Shown one piece after another: positions 54,237-64,000 of a stretch of 64,000 bases of DNA. The first letter of the stretch is position 1. The number at the start of each line of letters is the position of its first letter. The DNA is from Thioclava pacifica DSM 10166 (GTDB lineage: Bacteria; Pseudomonadota; Alphaproteobacteria; Rhodobacterales; Rhodobacteraceae), in contig NZ_AUND01000023.1 in the NCBI RefSeq assembly GCF_000714535.1, positions 496,001 to 560,000 of the forward strand. The letters run 5' to 3'. Both the position numbers and the translations under genes were made by a program. A model generated the notes under the pieces. That model did not search any database. It was given only the letters and a program-made list of their open reading frames with translations, and was not told the DNA's origin.

Positions 54237-54830
54237 CTAGAGCTCCGCTTCGGGCAGGATCGGGAAGAAGCTGCCACAGGAGATCACCCCGAGCCAGTCC
54301 TGACCGTCATGTTCGCGCGTCACCGCCAGATCGACGAGCCGGTAGAAGCTCTTGCGGTCGATCAGCGCCTCGAGCCCGCGCCGCACATGCAGATAGGGGC
54401 GGGGCTCGCCATCTTCGCTATGCTCGACCCGGATCGCATGGTCCGCATCGGCCAGAACCTCATCGCCGACATTGGTGGTGAAGCGAATCGTCTGGCTGTC
54501 TCCTTCGCCCTCAGCGGTGAAATCGACCGCTATGAAGGGCGCGTCTTCGACGCGAATACCGACCTTCTCGACTGGCGTGACGAGGTAATATTTCCCGTCC
54601 TCCAGTTTCAGAATCGATGCGAAAAGCCGCACCAGCGCCTCGCGCCCGATTGGCGTGCCCAGATAGAACCAAGTGCCGTCGCGGCGGATCTCCATATCGA
54701 GGTCGCCGCAAAAGGGCGGATTCCACAGATGCACGGGCGGCGGGCCTTTTTTGCTGGCCTTTTTCGCCGCGGCGGCCAGCCCGTCTGCCGTGGGGGAATG
54801 GGCGGAAACTGTCTGTTTGTGATCCGTCAT
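54237..54830 (-). CDS. DUF1285 protein
   Basis: A 197-residue cytosolic protein; CGDLDMEIRRDGTWFYLGTPIGR (seen as DMEIRRDGTWFYLGTPI), KYYLVTPVEKVGIRVEDAPF and HDGQDWLGVISCGSFFPI define DUF1285, a small beta-rich fold of unknown role. Upstream of hyi in the same direction and divergent from MoxR over 73 bases; DUF1285 next to MoxR-DUF58-DUF4159 is a recurring alphaproteobacterial arrangement. Confidence 0.88.
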   Translation of the reverse strand: MTDHKQTVSAHSPTADGLAAAAKKASKKGPPPVHLWNPPFCGDLDMEIRRDGTWFYLGTPIGREALVRLFASILKLEDGKYYLVTPVEKVGIRVEDAPFIAVDFTAEGEGDSQTIRFTTNVGDEVLADADHAIRVEHSEDGEPRPYLHVRRGLEALIDRKSFYRLVDLAVTREHDGQDWLGVISCGSFFPILPEAEL

Positions 54831-54903
54831 GCGAGTTTTGCCGTTGGTCGGAGCGTGGATATCTGCTTTGCTGGCAAAGATAGGCATCAACGGGGAGAAT
54901 GTC

Positions 54904-55916
<1,013 letters not shown>

Positions 55917-55920
<4 letters not shown>

Positions 55921-56837
55921 GTATCAGCCCCGATACCGAGGCCTCCGGGCCCATGCGCGCGCTCGGGCTGCGCCGCGAGGCCGAGGGGGCAGCCTCTGCG
56001 CTGCCGCCTCTGCTCGTCGCGGCGGAGCATCTGGCCGCGACCGTCCAGATGGGCGCGCATGGCCGCAGACGTGCGGGATCGGGCGAGGAATTCTGGCAAT
56101 ACCGCCCCGCCCATGCGGGCGACGAGTTGCGCTTCGTCGATTGGCGGCGCTCGGCGCGCTCGGACAATCAATATGTGCGTGAACGCGAGTGGCAGCTCGC
56201 GCAATCGGTGCATCTGTGGGTCGATGATGCGGCCTCGATGCGCTTCACCGGGGCCGAGAGCGGGCGCGGCGCGCGGGTGACGAAATCCGAACGCGCGCGG
56301 GTTCTGGGGCTTGCGCTTGCGGTGCTGATGATCCGGGGCGGAGAGCGCGTCGGGCTGACCGGGCCGCTGGTCCCGCCGCGTCCGGGCCGGGCGCAGCTGA
56401 TGGAACTGGCGGGCCTGCTGTCGCGCGACGAGGGCGTGCAGGATTACGGCGCGCCCGAGATCGCGGGCGTCACGCCGCAGGCGCGGGTCGTGCTGCTGTC
56501 GGATTTCTTCGGCGATCTCGGCGCGATCGAGACTGCCTTGGGCCAGCTTGCCGACCGGGGCGTGTCGGGGGTGATGATGCAGGTGCTCGACCCCGACGAG
56601 GAAGCCTTCCCGTATGACGGGCGCACGATCTTCCAGTCGATGGCGGGCGCGCTGGTGCATGAGACGCGCAAGGCGGGCGATCTGCGCGCGCGCTACCTCG
56701 ACAGGCTCGCGGCACGGCGCGATCAGCTTGCGGGGCTGGCACGCAGCGCGGGCTGGCAATTCTCGACCCATCACACCGGCGATCCGGCGCAGGGCGCGCT
56801 GCTGTGGCTTTATTCCGCGCTCGAGAGGGGGCGGTGA
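55917..56837 (+). CDS. DUF58 protein (vWA-like partner of MoxR)
   Basis: A 306-residue protein with the DUF58 signature EEFWQYRPAHAGDELRFVDWRRSARSD (seen as FWQYRPAHAGD and VDWRRSAR) at residues ~60-85, then a degenerate vWA fold (VHLWVDDAASMRF). It starts at TTG 55917 within the MoxR stop (TTGA). DUF58 proteins are thought to recruit clients to MoxR. Its stop overlaps the next ATG (TGATG). Confidence 0.88.
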
Positions 56838-59575
56838 TGTGGATGCTCGGCCCCATCGGCTTCACCGCGCCCTGGCTGTTGCTGGGGCTTATGGCCTTGC
56901 CCGTGATCTGGCTGATCCTGCGCGCGGTGCCGCCCGCGCCGATCCGCAGGCGGTTCCCGGGTGTCGCGCTTCTTCTGGGGCTCAAGGATGAAGAGGTCGA
57001 GGCCGCGCGCACGCCGTGGTGGCTGCTGGCGCTGCGTCTGCTGGCGCTCGCCGCCGCGATCATCGGCTTTGCCGGGCCGATCCTGAACCCGCAGCGTGCG
57101 GTGCCGGGGCAGGGGCCGCTCTTGATCGTGGTCGATGGCAGCTGGGCCTCGGCGCGCGATTGGCCGCGCCGGATCGAGCGGATGACGACCGCTTTGCAAG
57201 ACGCACAGCAGGCGGGGCGTCCCGCGGCGGTGATGTCTCTCGCCGATCCTCCGCCCTCGAAGATCAGTTTAACCGATGCCGGGGCCGAGTTGCAGTCGCT
57301 ACCGGGGCTCAAACCGCAGCCCTGGGCGCCGCAGGACTTCGATGCGGCCAATTTGCCCGAGGGGAGCTTCGAGACGCTCTGGCTCTCGGACGGGCTCGCG
57401 CGCGACGACCGTGCCTCTCTTCTGCAGGCGCTGGAAAGCCATGGCCCGGTGAAGGTCTGGCAGCCCCAGCTCCCGGTTCTGGCCCTTGGCGCAGCCCGGA
57501 TCGAGGATGGCGCGCTGGTCGTGCCCGCCTATGCCTCCGCCGCCCTGCCGAGCCCGCGTGAAGTGGCCGCTATCGGGCGCGACCCGGCGGGGATCGAGCG
57601 GGAGCTCGCCCGCGCGCCGCTCGATTTCACGGACAAGACCGAGGCCGAACTGCGCTTCGATCTGCCGCCGGAGCTGCGCAATCGCATCTCCCGCATCGAA
57701 ATCACCGGCGCGCGCTCGGCGGGAGCCGTCAGCCTGACCGATGACGCGGTGAAGCGGCGAAAGGTGGCGATCCTCTCGGCCGCACGCGACCGCGAAGGCC
57801 TGGAGCTGCTCTCGCCCACCCATTACCTGCATCAGGCCCTTGCCCCGACGGCGGACCTGATCGAGGGCACGCTGGCTGACGTGCTCACCGCCGACCCGGA
57901 CGTGATCATTCTTGCGGACATGGCCGATCTGCCCGAGCAGTCCAAGCTGAATGAATGGGTTGAAAAGGGCGGGCTCTTGATCCGCTTTGCAGGCCCGCGC
58001 ATGGCCAATTCCGATCTCGATGCCGATACGCTTCTGCCGGTGCAGCTGCGCGCAGGCGGGCGTTCGCTGGGCGGCACGATGAGCTGGGGCGACCCGCGCG
58101 CGCTGGCGCCCTTCCCTGAGGGTTCGCCCTTCGCGGGGCTCGCGATTCCCGAGGATGTGACGGTCAAGGCGCAAGTCATGGCCGAGCCCTCGCCCGATCT
58201 GGCTGAGCACACGATCGCCGCGCTGACCGATGGCACGCCGCTGGTGACGCGCGCGAAGATGGGGCAGGGCACGGTGGTGCTGTTCCACGTCACCGCCAAT
58301 GCCGAATGGTCGAGCCTGCCGCTCTCATTGCTCTTCCCGCAGATGCTCGAACGGCTTGCGGTCTCGGCCCGTCCGGCAGCCCCCGAAGCGGCCGATCTGG
58401 CAGGGCAGACCTGGGTGCCCCAGAAACTGCTAGACGGGTTCGGGCGGTTGCAGGATGCGGGCGATGCGCCGGGGATTCCGGGCGAAGATCTGGCCAAGGC
58501 CATTCCGGGGCCGAAGCTGCGCCCCGGCATCTACACCGCCGATGATCGGTCCGTGGCGCTCAATGCCTTGCCGCGCGATGCTGCGCTGTCGCCGGCGACA
58601 TGGCCCGCGAGCGTGCCCGTCGAGGGGGCTGAGGAACAACGCGAGATGCCGCTCAAGGGGTGGCTGCTCGCGGCGGCGCTCGCGGCGCTTCTGATCGATG
58701 TCCTCGCGACGCTCGCGCTCTCGGGCAAGCTTTGGGGGCCGCGCGCAATGAAAGCCGCCGCGATGATCGGTGCGCTTGTCCTCGTGGGGCTCGCGCCTCC
58801 GCAGGCGCGTGCGGAAATGGATCCGGCTCGCGCGATCGAGGCCGCCTCGAACGTCGTTCTGGCCGCGATGCCCACCGGAGATCCCGAGATCGACCGGGTC
58901 TCGATGGCGGGCCTCACCGGGCTTTCGGAGGTGCTGAACCGTCGCACCACCGTCGAGCCCTCCGCGCCGATGATGGTCGATCTCAAGAATGACGATCTGG
59001 CCGTCTATACCTTCATCTATTGGCCGATCACCGCAGATCAGCCCGCGCCGAGCCCGATGGAATATGCCAAGCTCAACCGCTACCTGCGCGGCGGCGGGAT
59101 GATCCTGTTCGACACGCGCGATGCAGATATCGCAGGCTTCGGCGAGGCCACGCCCGCCGGCAAGCGCTTGCAGGCGCTGGCAGCACCTCTCGATATCCCG
59201 CCACTCGCGCCGATCCCGGACGATCACGTGCTCACCCGCACATTCTACCTGCTTCAGGATTTCCCCGGCCGCTATGATGGCACGATCTGGGTGGAGGCTC
59301 CGCCCGCCGATGCCGAGCGCGCCGAGGGGATGCCGTTTCGCAATCTCAATGACGGGGTGACGCCCGTGGTGATCGGCGGCAATGACTGGGCGGGCGCCTG
59401 GGCGGTCGACGCGCGCGGCATGCCGATGTTCCCGGTCGGGCGTGGCCGCACGGGCGAGCGTCAGCGCGAGATCGCGGATCGTTTTGGCGTAAACCTGATC
59501 ATGCATGTGCTGACCGGCAACTACAAATCCGATCAGGTCCATGTGCCTGCGCTTCTCGAAAGGCTGGGGCAATGA
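56837..59575 (+). CDS. BatA-N/DUF4159 fusion membrane protein
   Basis: A 912-residue protein. The N-terminus has the BatA-type double helix (about residues 7-28 and 61-84) and a vWA-like region whose metal site is degenerate (VVDGSWASARD). A third helix lies near residue 613-633. At Met638 a second signal-like segment (MKAAAMIGALVLVGLAPPQA) introduces a DUF4159 domain (about 660-905; YTFIYWPIT, LRGGGMILFDTRDAD, FPGRYDGTIWVEA). This layout looks like a fusion of two once separate proteins. It is a membrane partner of MoxR/DUF58; role unknown. The next gene overlaps (ATGA). Confidence 0.85.
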   Translation: MWMLGPIGFTAPWLLLGLMALPVIWLILRAVPPAPIRRRFPGVALLLGLKDEEVEAARTPWWLLALRLLALAAAIIGFAGPILNPQRAVPGQGPLLIVVDGSWASARDWPRRIERMTTALQDAQQAGRPAAVMSLADPPPSKISLTDAGAELQSLPGLKPQPWAPQDFDAANLPEGSFETLWLSDGLARDDRASLLQALESHGPVKVWQPQLPVLALGAARIEDGALVVPAYASAALPSPREVAAIGRDPAGIERELARAPLDFTDKTEAELRFDLPPELRNRISRIEITGARSAGAVSLTDDAVKRRKVAILSAARDREGLELLSPTHYLHQALAPTADLIEGTLADVLTADPDVIILADMADLPEQSKLNEWVEKGGLLIRFAGPRMANSDLDADTLLPVQLRAGGRSLGGTMSWGDPRALAPFPEGSPFAGLAIPEDVTVKAQVMAEPSPDLAEHTIAALTDGTPLVTRAKMGQGTVVLFHVTANAEWSSLPLSLLFPQMLERLAVSARPAAPEAADLAGQTWVPQKLLDGFGRLQDAGDAPGIPGEDLAKAIPGPKLRPGIYTADDRSVALNALPRDAALSPATWPASVPVEGAEEQREMPLKGWLLAAALAALLIDVLATLALSGKLWGPRAMKAAAMIGALVLVGLAPPQARAEMDPARAIEAASNVVLAAMPTGDPEIDRVSMAGLTGLSEVLNRRTTVEPSAPMMVDLKNDDLAVYTFIYWPITADQPAPSPMEYAKLNRYLRGGGMILFDTRDADIAGFGEATPAGKRLQALAAPLDIPPLAPIPDDHVLTRTFYLLQDFPGRYDGTIWVEAPPADAERAEGMPFRNLNDGVTPVVIGGNDWAGAWAVDARGMPMFPVGRGRTGERQREIADRFGVNLIMHVLTGNYKSDQVHVPALLERLGQ

Positions 59576-61689
59576 ACGGGCTATCGGTCATCTTCGCACC
59601 GCTTCTGCCCTGGCCCGTGATCGCGGGGGCCGGCGTGGTGGCGCTGGTGCTGCTGGCGCTGGCACTGTGGCGGGGCCTGCGCGGCTGGGCGTTGCGGGCG
59701 CTGGCCGCGCTGGTGCTGCTGGCCGCGATCGCGCAGCCCTCTCTGCAACGCGAAGAGACGGCGCCGCTCTCCGATATCGTTCTGTTGATCGACGACCGTT
59801 CGGCTTCGCAGCGGCTCTCGGACCGGGCGGATCAGTCAGATGGGGCGGTCAACGCGTTGCAGGCGCAGCTCGCCGCGATGCCCAATATCGAGACCCGCCG
59901 CATCACAGTGCATGATGGCGCCGACAATGCGGGGTCGGAGCTTGGCGCGGCGCTGGCCGAGGCGCTTGCTTCAGAGCCGCGTGCGCGGGTGGCAGGCGCG
60001 CTGATGGTCACCGACGGGCAGGCCCATGATGCGGCCCTCGCGCCTGTGCTGCCCGCGCCGTTGCAGGTGTTGCTGACCGGCAAGCGCTCAGACTGGGATC
60101 GTCGCATCCTGATCGAGACGGCACCTGCTTTCGGCATCATCGGCGAGGAGACCGCGATCCGGCTCAAGATCGAGGATATGGGCGATGTACCCGCCTCGAC
60201 CGGCGGCACGGCCCAGATCACCATCTCGATCGATGGCAAGGACCCCAAGAGCTACACGGTGCGCACCGGCCGTGATCTCGAACTGCCGCTGACGCTCGAT
60301 CATGGTGGTCAGAACGTGGTGCAGTTCTCGCTTGCGCCGGTCGAGGGCGAACTGACCGATCGCAACAACGTGGCCACCGTGCAGATCAACGGCGTGCGCG
60401 ACCGGCTGCGGGTGCTGCTGGTCTCCGGCCAGCCCCATGCGGGCGAGCGGACCTGGCGCAACCTGCTGAAATCCGATGCGGGCGTCGATCTGGTGCATTT
60501 CACCATCCTGCGCCCGCCGGAGAAGCAAGACGGCGTGCCGGTGTCTGAACTGTCGCTCATTGCATTTCCGACGCAGGAGCTTTTCGTCGACAAGATCGAT
60601 GAGTTCGATCTGATCATCTTCGACCGCTACGGCGCGCGCGGCATCCTGCCCTCGGCCTATTTCGACAATATCAAGGAATACGTCGAACGCGGCGGTGCGA
60701 TCCTCGTGGCTGCCGGACCGGAATTCGCCACCGTCGAGAGCCTGTTCCAGACCAGCCTCGGGGATATCATGCCCGCACGCCCGACTGGCCGGGTGATCTC
60801 GGAAAGCTTCCTGCCGCGCCCAACCGATCTTGGTCTGCGCCATCCCGTGACCGCGGGGCTGAAGGGCGCGCCAAAGCCCGAAGGTGAAGGAGACGATGAA
60901 GGCCCGCATTGGGGCCATTGGCTGCGCCAGATCGAACTCGCCAACCCGACGGGCGAGGTCGTGATGTCCGGTGCCGAGGGCAAACCGCTTCTGGTGCTCT
61001 CGCGCGAAGGCAAGGGGCGCGTGGCGCTTCTGGCCTCGGATCACGCATGGCTCTGGGATCGCGGCTATGACGGCGGCGGGCCGCAGCTCGAATTGCTGCG
61101 CCGCATCGCGCATTGGGAAATGAAGGAACCCGAGCTTGAGGAAGAGGCGCTGTTTGCCGAGATCAACCCCGGTTCACTCTCGATGCAGATTATCCGCCGC
61201 TCGATGGAAGAGAGCGTGCCCCCGGTCACGATCACGCTGCCCGATGGCTCGACGCAGGAAATCACGCTGAGCGAAACCGCACCGGGGCGGTTCACCGCGC
61301 GCTGGACCGCACCGGAGGCAGGGCTTTACCGTCTGCAGGATGGCGATCTGGAGCGGGTCGTGGCGATGGGGCCGGCGAGCCCGCGCGAGTTTGAACAGAC
61401 CATCGCCAGCGCCGAACCCCTCGCCAATGCGATCGCGGCGTCGGGCGGCGGGGTAACGCGGCTTCAGGATGGCATCCCGCGCATCCGAGAAATCCGGGCG
61501 GGTCGCCCCTCGGCGGGGCGCGGCTGGATCGGAATCACTCCGCGTGGAGCGACGGCGACCACCGACATCCGCGTCCAACCTCTGCTGCCCGCCTGGGCCT
61601 GGCTGCTGCTCGCGGCGCTGCTGACCGTTAGCGCCTGGCTCGTCGAGGGCCGAAATCGTCGCAGTGGTGGCGGTGGCGCGACAGCTTGA
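59572..61689 (+). CDS. Membrane protein with glutamine amidotransferase-like fold, last gene of MoxR operon
   Basis: A 705-residue protein: two N-terminal helices (about 14-33 and 39-56), a degenerate vWA-like segment (DIVLLIDDRSASQRL), a GATase1-like region (about 280-480: RVLLVSGQPHAGERTW, DLIIFDRYGARGILP, VERGGAILVAAGPEF), a beta-rich part and a C-terminal helix (about 673-693). The catalytic Cys of true amidotransferases is not seen, so it is probably a binding module. It starts in the overlap ATGA with the previous gene. Confidence 0.8.
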   Translation: MNGLSVIFAPLLPWPVIAGAGVVALVLLALALWRGLRGWALRALAALVLLAAIAQPSLQREETAPLSDIVLLIDDRSASQRLSDRADQSDGAVNALQAQLAAMPNIETRRITVHDGADNAGSELGAALAEALASEPRARVAGALMVTDGQAHDAALAPVLPAPLQVLLTGKRSDWDRRILIETAPAFGIIGEETAIRLKIEDMGDVPASTGGTAQITISIDGKDPKSYTVRTGRDLELPLTLDHGGQNVVQFSLAPVEGELTDRNNVATVQINGVRDRLRVLLVSGQPHAGERTWRNLLKSDAGVDLVHFTILRPPEKQDGVPVSELSLIAFPTQELFVDKIDEFDLIIFDRYGARGILPSAYFDNIKEYVERGGAILVAAGPEFATVESLFQTSLGDIMPARPTGRVISESFLPRPTDLGLRHPVTAGLKGAPKPEGEGDDEGPHWGHWLRQIELANPTGEVVMSGAEGKPLLVLSREGKGRVALLASDHAWLWDRGYDGGGPQLELLRRIAHWEMKEPELEEEALFAEINPGSLSMQIIRRSMEESVPPVTITLPDGSTQEITLSETAPGRFTARWTAPEAGLYRLQDGDLERVVAMGPASPREFEQTIASAEPLANAIAASGGGVTRLQDGIPRIREIRAGRPSAGRGWIGITPRGATATTDIRVQPLLPAWAWLLLAALLTVSAWLVEGRNRRSGGGGATA

Positions 61690-61787
61690 TCCAAGCGGAC
61701 AGACGGGGTGGGGGATTGCCCGTTACTCGCAGTGCGTGTAGCAGATGTTAGCGGTATCAGACTGAAGAGAAGATGGAGGAGGTCTCG

Positions 61788-62711
61788 ATGATCCTGAGCT
61801 GTGGCGAGGCGCTGATCGACATGCTCCCGCGTGAGAGCACGCAAGGCGAGCCAGCCTTCGCGCCCTATCCGGGTGGGGCCGTGTTCAACACCGCGATTGC
61901 ATTGGGGCGACTGGGCGCGCGGTCGGGCTTCCTGTCGGGGTTGTCTGAGGATCTCTTTGGGCAGATGCTGATCCGCTCGCTCTCGGATAGCGGCGTCGAC
62001 GCGGGGCTTGCGGTGCGCTCGGACCGGCCGACGACGCTGGCTTTCGTAACGCTCACCGATGGCCATGCGAGCTATGCGTTCTATGACGAGAACACCGCCG
62101 GTCGAATGCTGAAGATCGAGGACATGCCCGAGATTCCGGCCGAGGTGACGGCGATGTTCTTTGGCGGGATTTCCCTGCCGGTCGAACCCTGCGGCGCGGC
62201 CTATGAGGCGCTGATGCTGCGCGAGGCCGAAAGCCGCGTGACGATGATCGACCCGAATATCCGCCCCGGTTTCATTCGTGACGAGGCGGCCTATCGCGCC
62301 CGGCTCGACCGGATGATCGCGGCGGCCGATATCGTGAAGGTCTCGGACGAGGATCTGCGCTGGCTGGAAGGGCCGGGAACGATTGCCGATCTTGCGCGGG
62401 GGCTGCTGCGCAAAGGGCCGAAACTGGTCTTCATTACCGAAGGCGCGACAGGCGCACATGGGTTTTCCGCCGGATGTGAGGTCTTCGTGCCCGCCCGCAA
62501 GGTCGATGTTGTCGATACGGTCGGTGCGGGCGACACGTTCAACGCAGGCGTTCTGGCGGCGCTGGATCGGGCCGGAGCGCTCGAGAAGGCGCGGATTGCG
62601 CGGGCGGATGAGGGTCTGATCTCGGACTGTCTGGAGCTGGGCGTCGCAGCCGCCGCGGTCGTCGTCAGCCGTGCGGGCGCGAACCCGCCCTGGGCGGAGG
62701 AACTGGCATGA
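61788..62711 (+). CDS. PfkB-family sugar kinase (fructokinase-like)
   Basis: A 307-residue ribokinase-fold enzyme. It begins [15 protein letters not shown], has [18 protein letters not shown] (PfkB signature 1) and [17 protein letters not shown] with the catalytic Asp (signature 2). Such kinases phosphorylate fructose or related sugars with ATP. The ATG at 61788 follows AGGAGG; the in-frame ATG at 61773 overlaps that SD. Its stop overlaps the dtd start (ATGA). Confidence 0.88.
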   Translation: MILSCGEALIDMLPRESTQGEPAFAPYPGGAVFNTAIALGRLGARSGFLSGLSEDLFGQMLIRSLSDSGVDAGLAVRSDRPTTLAFVTLTDGHASYAFYDENTAGRMLKIEDMPEIPAEVTAMFFGGISLPVEPCGAAYEALMLREAESRVTMIDPNIRPGFIRDEAAYRARLDRMIAAADIVKVSDEDLRWLEGPGTIADLARGLLRKGPKLVFITEGATGAHGFSAGCEVFVPARKVDVVDTVGAGDTFNAGVLAALDRAGALEKARIARADEGLISDCLELGVAAAAVVVSRAGANPPWAEELA

Positions 62712-63157
62712 GGGCTTTGGTTCAACGCGTTTCGGAAGCCTCCGTCACGGTCGATGGCACGCGCATTTCCGAAATCGGGCCGGGATTGCTGATCCTCGCC
62801 TGCGCGATGCAGGGCGATGATGAGAAGGTGGCCGAGAAGCTGGCTGAACGCATCTCGAAACTGCGCATCTTCAAGGACGAGGCGGGCAAGATGAATCGCG
62901 CCGTAGGCGATATCGGCGGGGCCTGTCTGGTGGTCAGCCAGTTCACGCTGGCCGCCGATACCTCGCGCGGCAATCGCCCCGGCTTTTCCAGTGCGGCTGC
63001 ACCCGAGGACGGCAATCGTCTCTACGAGCATTTCGCGGCGCACCTCGCCAGCCTCGGCCTGCCGGTTCAGACAGGCGAATTCGGTGCGGATATGAAGGTC
63101 GCGCTGCTCAATGACGGGCCCGTCACGATCTGGATGGACAGCGCCGATCGGCCCTGA
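62708..63157 (+). CDS. dtd: D-aminoacyl-tRNA deacylase
   Basis: A 149-residue enzyme that removes D-amino acids from mischarged tRNA. The two family motifs [20 protein letters not shown] and the cross-subunit NDGPVTIWM (Gly-Pro motif) are intact. It starts inside the PfkB stop, so it is co-translated with the kinase. The convergent HTH gene ends 3 bases after its stop. Confidence 0.95.
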   Translation: MRALVQRVSEASVTVDGTRISEIGPGLLILACAMQGDDEKVAEKLAERISKLRIFKDEAGKMNRAVGDIGGACLVVSQFTLAADTSRGNRPGFSSAAAPEDGNRLYEHFAAHLASLGLPVQTGEFGADMKVALLNDGPVTIWMDSADRP

Positions 63158-63160
63158 GGG

Positions 63161-63622
63161 TCAGAGCATCGTGCCTTCTTCGAGCTTCAGTTTCACCTCG
63201 AGCAGCACTTCCTGAAGCGCCTGCGCCTCTTTCAGCATCCGCTTGGCCTCGTTGAGGCTGATCGTGCCGTCGGCGATCGAGGCGTGATATTCGGCCATCA
63301 GCATCGCGAAACGCTGGCTCAGCGCGACCACGTCCGAATTGATATTGCCCTCGGAGGCGTTTCGTTTCGCTTCGTTCCAGCTCACGGTAATCCCCGAGAG
63401 ATCGGCCAGCGCGACGGTCACATGCGGAAATTCGGCCTCGGCTTCGAGCCGCGCGACCACGTCGATCGGCATGAAGCGGTCGCTATTCTCCGGATCGTTC
63501 GAATAATAGCGCCCCAGCGTCGCCTTGGACTTGCCGCAGAGCGCAGCGGCCTTCTCGATACCGATGTCCTTCACCAGCGCTTCGCTGTGCTTCTTGAGAT
63601 AGCTGCCGATGTGATCGCCCAT
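63161..63622 (-). CDS. Helix-turn-helix protein of unknown role (phage CII-like fold possible)
   Basis: A 153-residue protein. The N-terminal half has a plausible HTH (DIGIEKAAALCGKSKATLGRYY, seen as KAAALCGKSKATLGRYY), followed by IDVVARLEAEAEFPHV, and the C-terminal half is a long helix rich in Glu/Lys (NEAKRMLKEAQALQEVLLEV), suggesting a coiled coil for oligomerisation. It looks like a chromosomal DNA-binding protein conserved in Rhodobacterales; the target is unknown. No other phage genes are nearby. Confidence 0.65.
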   Translation of the reverse strand: MGDHIGSYLKKHSEALVKDIGIEKAAALCGKSKATLGRYYSNDPENSDRFMPIDVVARLEAEAEFPHVTVALADLSGITVSWNEAKRNASEGNINSDVVALSQRFAMLMAEYHASIADGTISLNEAKRMLKEAQALQEVLLEVKLKLEEGTML

Positions 63623-63820
63623 TGCGCGCCTCCAGGGGGAAAGCCGTTTGCGCTTTCCCCTTAGCCCCCGAAACGAATTTTGTCACACCATAAGTGTTAG
63701 GAAATGCGGGATTTCCCGCGTGTAGAGTGCGAGTTCGCTCCGGTGCCCCCTAACTGCCCGGGGCGGCGGGCTTCGCCGGCGGAGCACAGGCCGTCCGGCG
63801 GAGCCTTGCCGCGCTTCTCG

Positions 63821-63839
63821 GCTTTGGCTAAGCCAAGGC
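63821..63839 (+). promoter_or_regulatory. Hairpin covering the SD of tdk
   Basis: GCTTTGG (63821-63827) pairs with CCAAGGC (63833-63839; one T-G) around CTAAG. The only SD-like bases (AAGG, 63835-63838) are in the right arm, directly next to the ATG. This could lower translation of tdk. Confidence 0.4.
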
Positions 63840-64000
63840 ATGGCCAAGCTCTATTTCCATTACTCCACCATGAACGCGGGCAAGAGCACGATCCTCTTGC
63901 AGGCCTCCTACAACTACATCGAGCGCGGGATGCAGACCTTGCTCGTCACCGCGAAGCTCGACGACCGGGCTGGTGACGGCAAGATCGCGAGCCGTATCGG
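63840..64000 (+). CDS. tdk: Thymidine kinase, N-terminal part (3' cut by window edge)
   Basis: The first 53 residues are present: [20 protein letters not shown], with the P-loop MNAGKST (residues 11-17), then [20 protein letters not shown]. This is the type II thymidine kinase start; the enzyme phosphorylates thymidine to dTMP for salvage. The rest, including the zinc ribbon and lid, lies beyond the window. Confidence 0.93.
   Translation, partial: MAKLYFHYSTMNAGKSTILLQASYNYIERGMQTLLVTAKLDDRAGDGKIASRI

Noticed and set aside
63161-63622. Possible prophage remnant because of a CII-like HTH protein
   Set aside because: No integrase, structural, lysis or other phage genes nearby; codon usage does not stand out.

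Overview
The window reads as ordinary chromosome of a GC-rich alphaproteobacterium of the order Rhodobacterales (Rhodobacter/Paracoccus/Roseobacter relatives). The main reasons are: the linked order lpd–sucB–sucA–sucD–sucC … mdh … malyl-CoA thioesterase … mesaconyl-CoA hydratase … sdhCDAB, which I recall from Rhodobacter sphaeroides; a VPLPA-CTERM sorted protein; an FYDLN acidic zinc-ribbon protein; a consensus CtrA box; and short intergenic repeats of the kind common in this order. The genus cannot be fixed from sequence alone. I see no prophage, insertion sequence, CRISPR array or plasmid backbone. pheT is cut at the left edge and tdk at the right edge.

Left part (1-22.6 kb), mixed housekeeping: pheT end, a GMC oxidoreductase, GFA protein, rhomboid protease, META lipoprotein, cytochrome c maturation genes ccmF-ccmH, a PaaG-type enoyl-CoA isomerase, tRNA-Leu(TAA), an MsbA-like ABC exporter, the potassium-binding protein Kbp, an acyl-CoA synthetase, the VPLPA-CTERM protein, tRNA-Ala(GGC), the FYDLN protein, a YgjP-type metallohydrolase, a GntR regulator, rpmB, a periplasmic copper chaperone, meaB, a DUF3108 protein, hrpB and a thioesterase.

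Centre (22.6-44.6 kb), central carbon metabolism: the minus-strand suc cluster runs sucC-sucD-lipoprotein-sucA-sucB-MAPEG-lpd. mdh lies further on, followed by plus-strand mcl2-nnrU-DUF1737-mch and then sdhC-sdhD-sdhA-lipoprotein-sdhB. Together they cover 2-oxoglutarate to oxaloacetate except fumarase, plus two steps of the ethylmalonyl-CoA pathway; MeaB (17.6 kb) serves the mutase of the same pathway. The sucC and sdhC promoter regions each carry two TGTGATCAC(A/G) palindromes with exactly 21 bp between centres. A one-base variant lies just before the start codon of the GntR gene at 15.8 kb. This suggests one regulator, probably the counterpart of the R. sphaeroides TCA activator AkgR, for the cycle and for itself.

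Right part (44.6-64 kb): a divergent MAPEG/TetR pair with two operators, a DUF1989 protein, an orphan ABC ATPase, a zinc-finger/globin gene pair, an unlisted 52-residue basic protein, polA, a zinc-type CDF exporter, hydroxypyruvate isomerase, DUF1285, a four-gene MoxR-DUF58-BatA/DUF4159-membrane protein operon with ATGA/TGATG overlaps, a PfkB kinase coupled to dtd, a helix-turn-helix protein and the start of tdk.

The two gene-free stretches above 300 bases (1176-1644 and 48934-49246) share a dispersed repeat of about 140 bp. A second family of inverted repeats with a GATATTT core occurs at 7.5, 25.5 and 52.5 kb.
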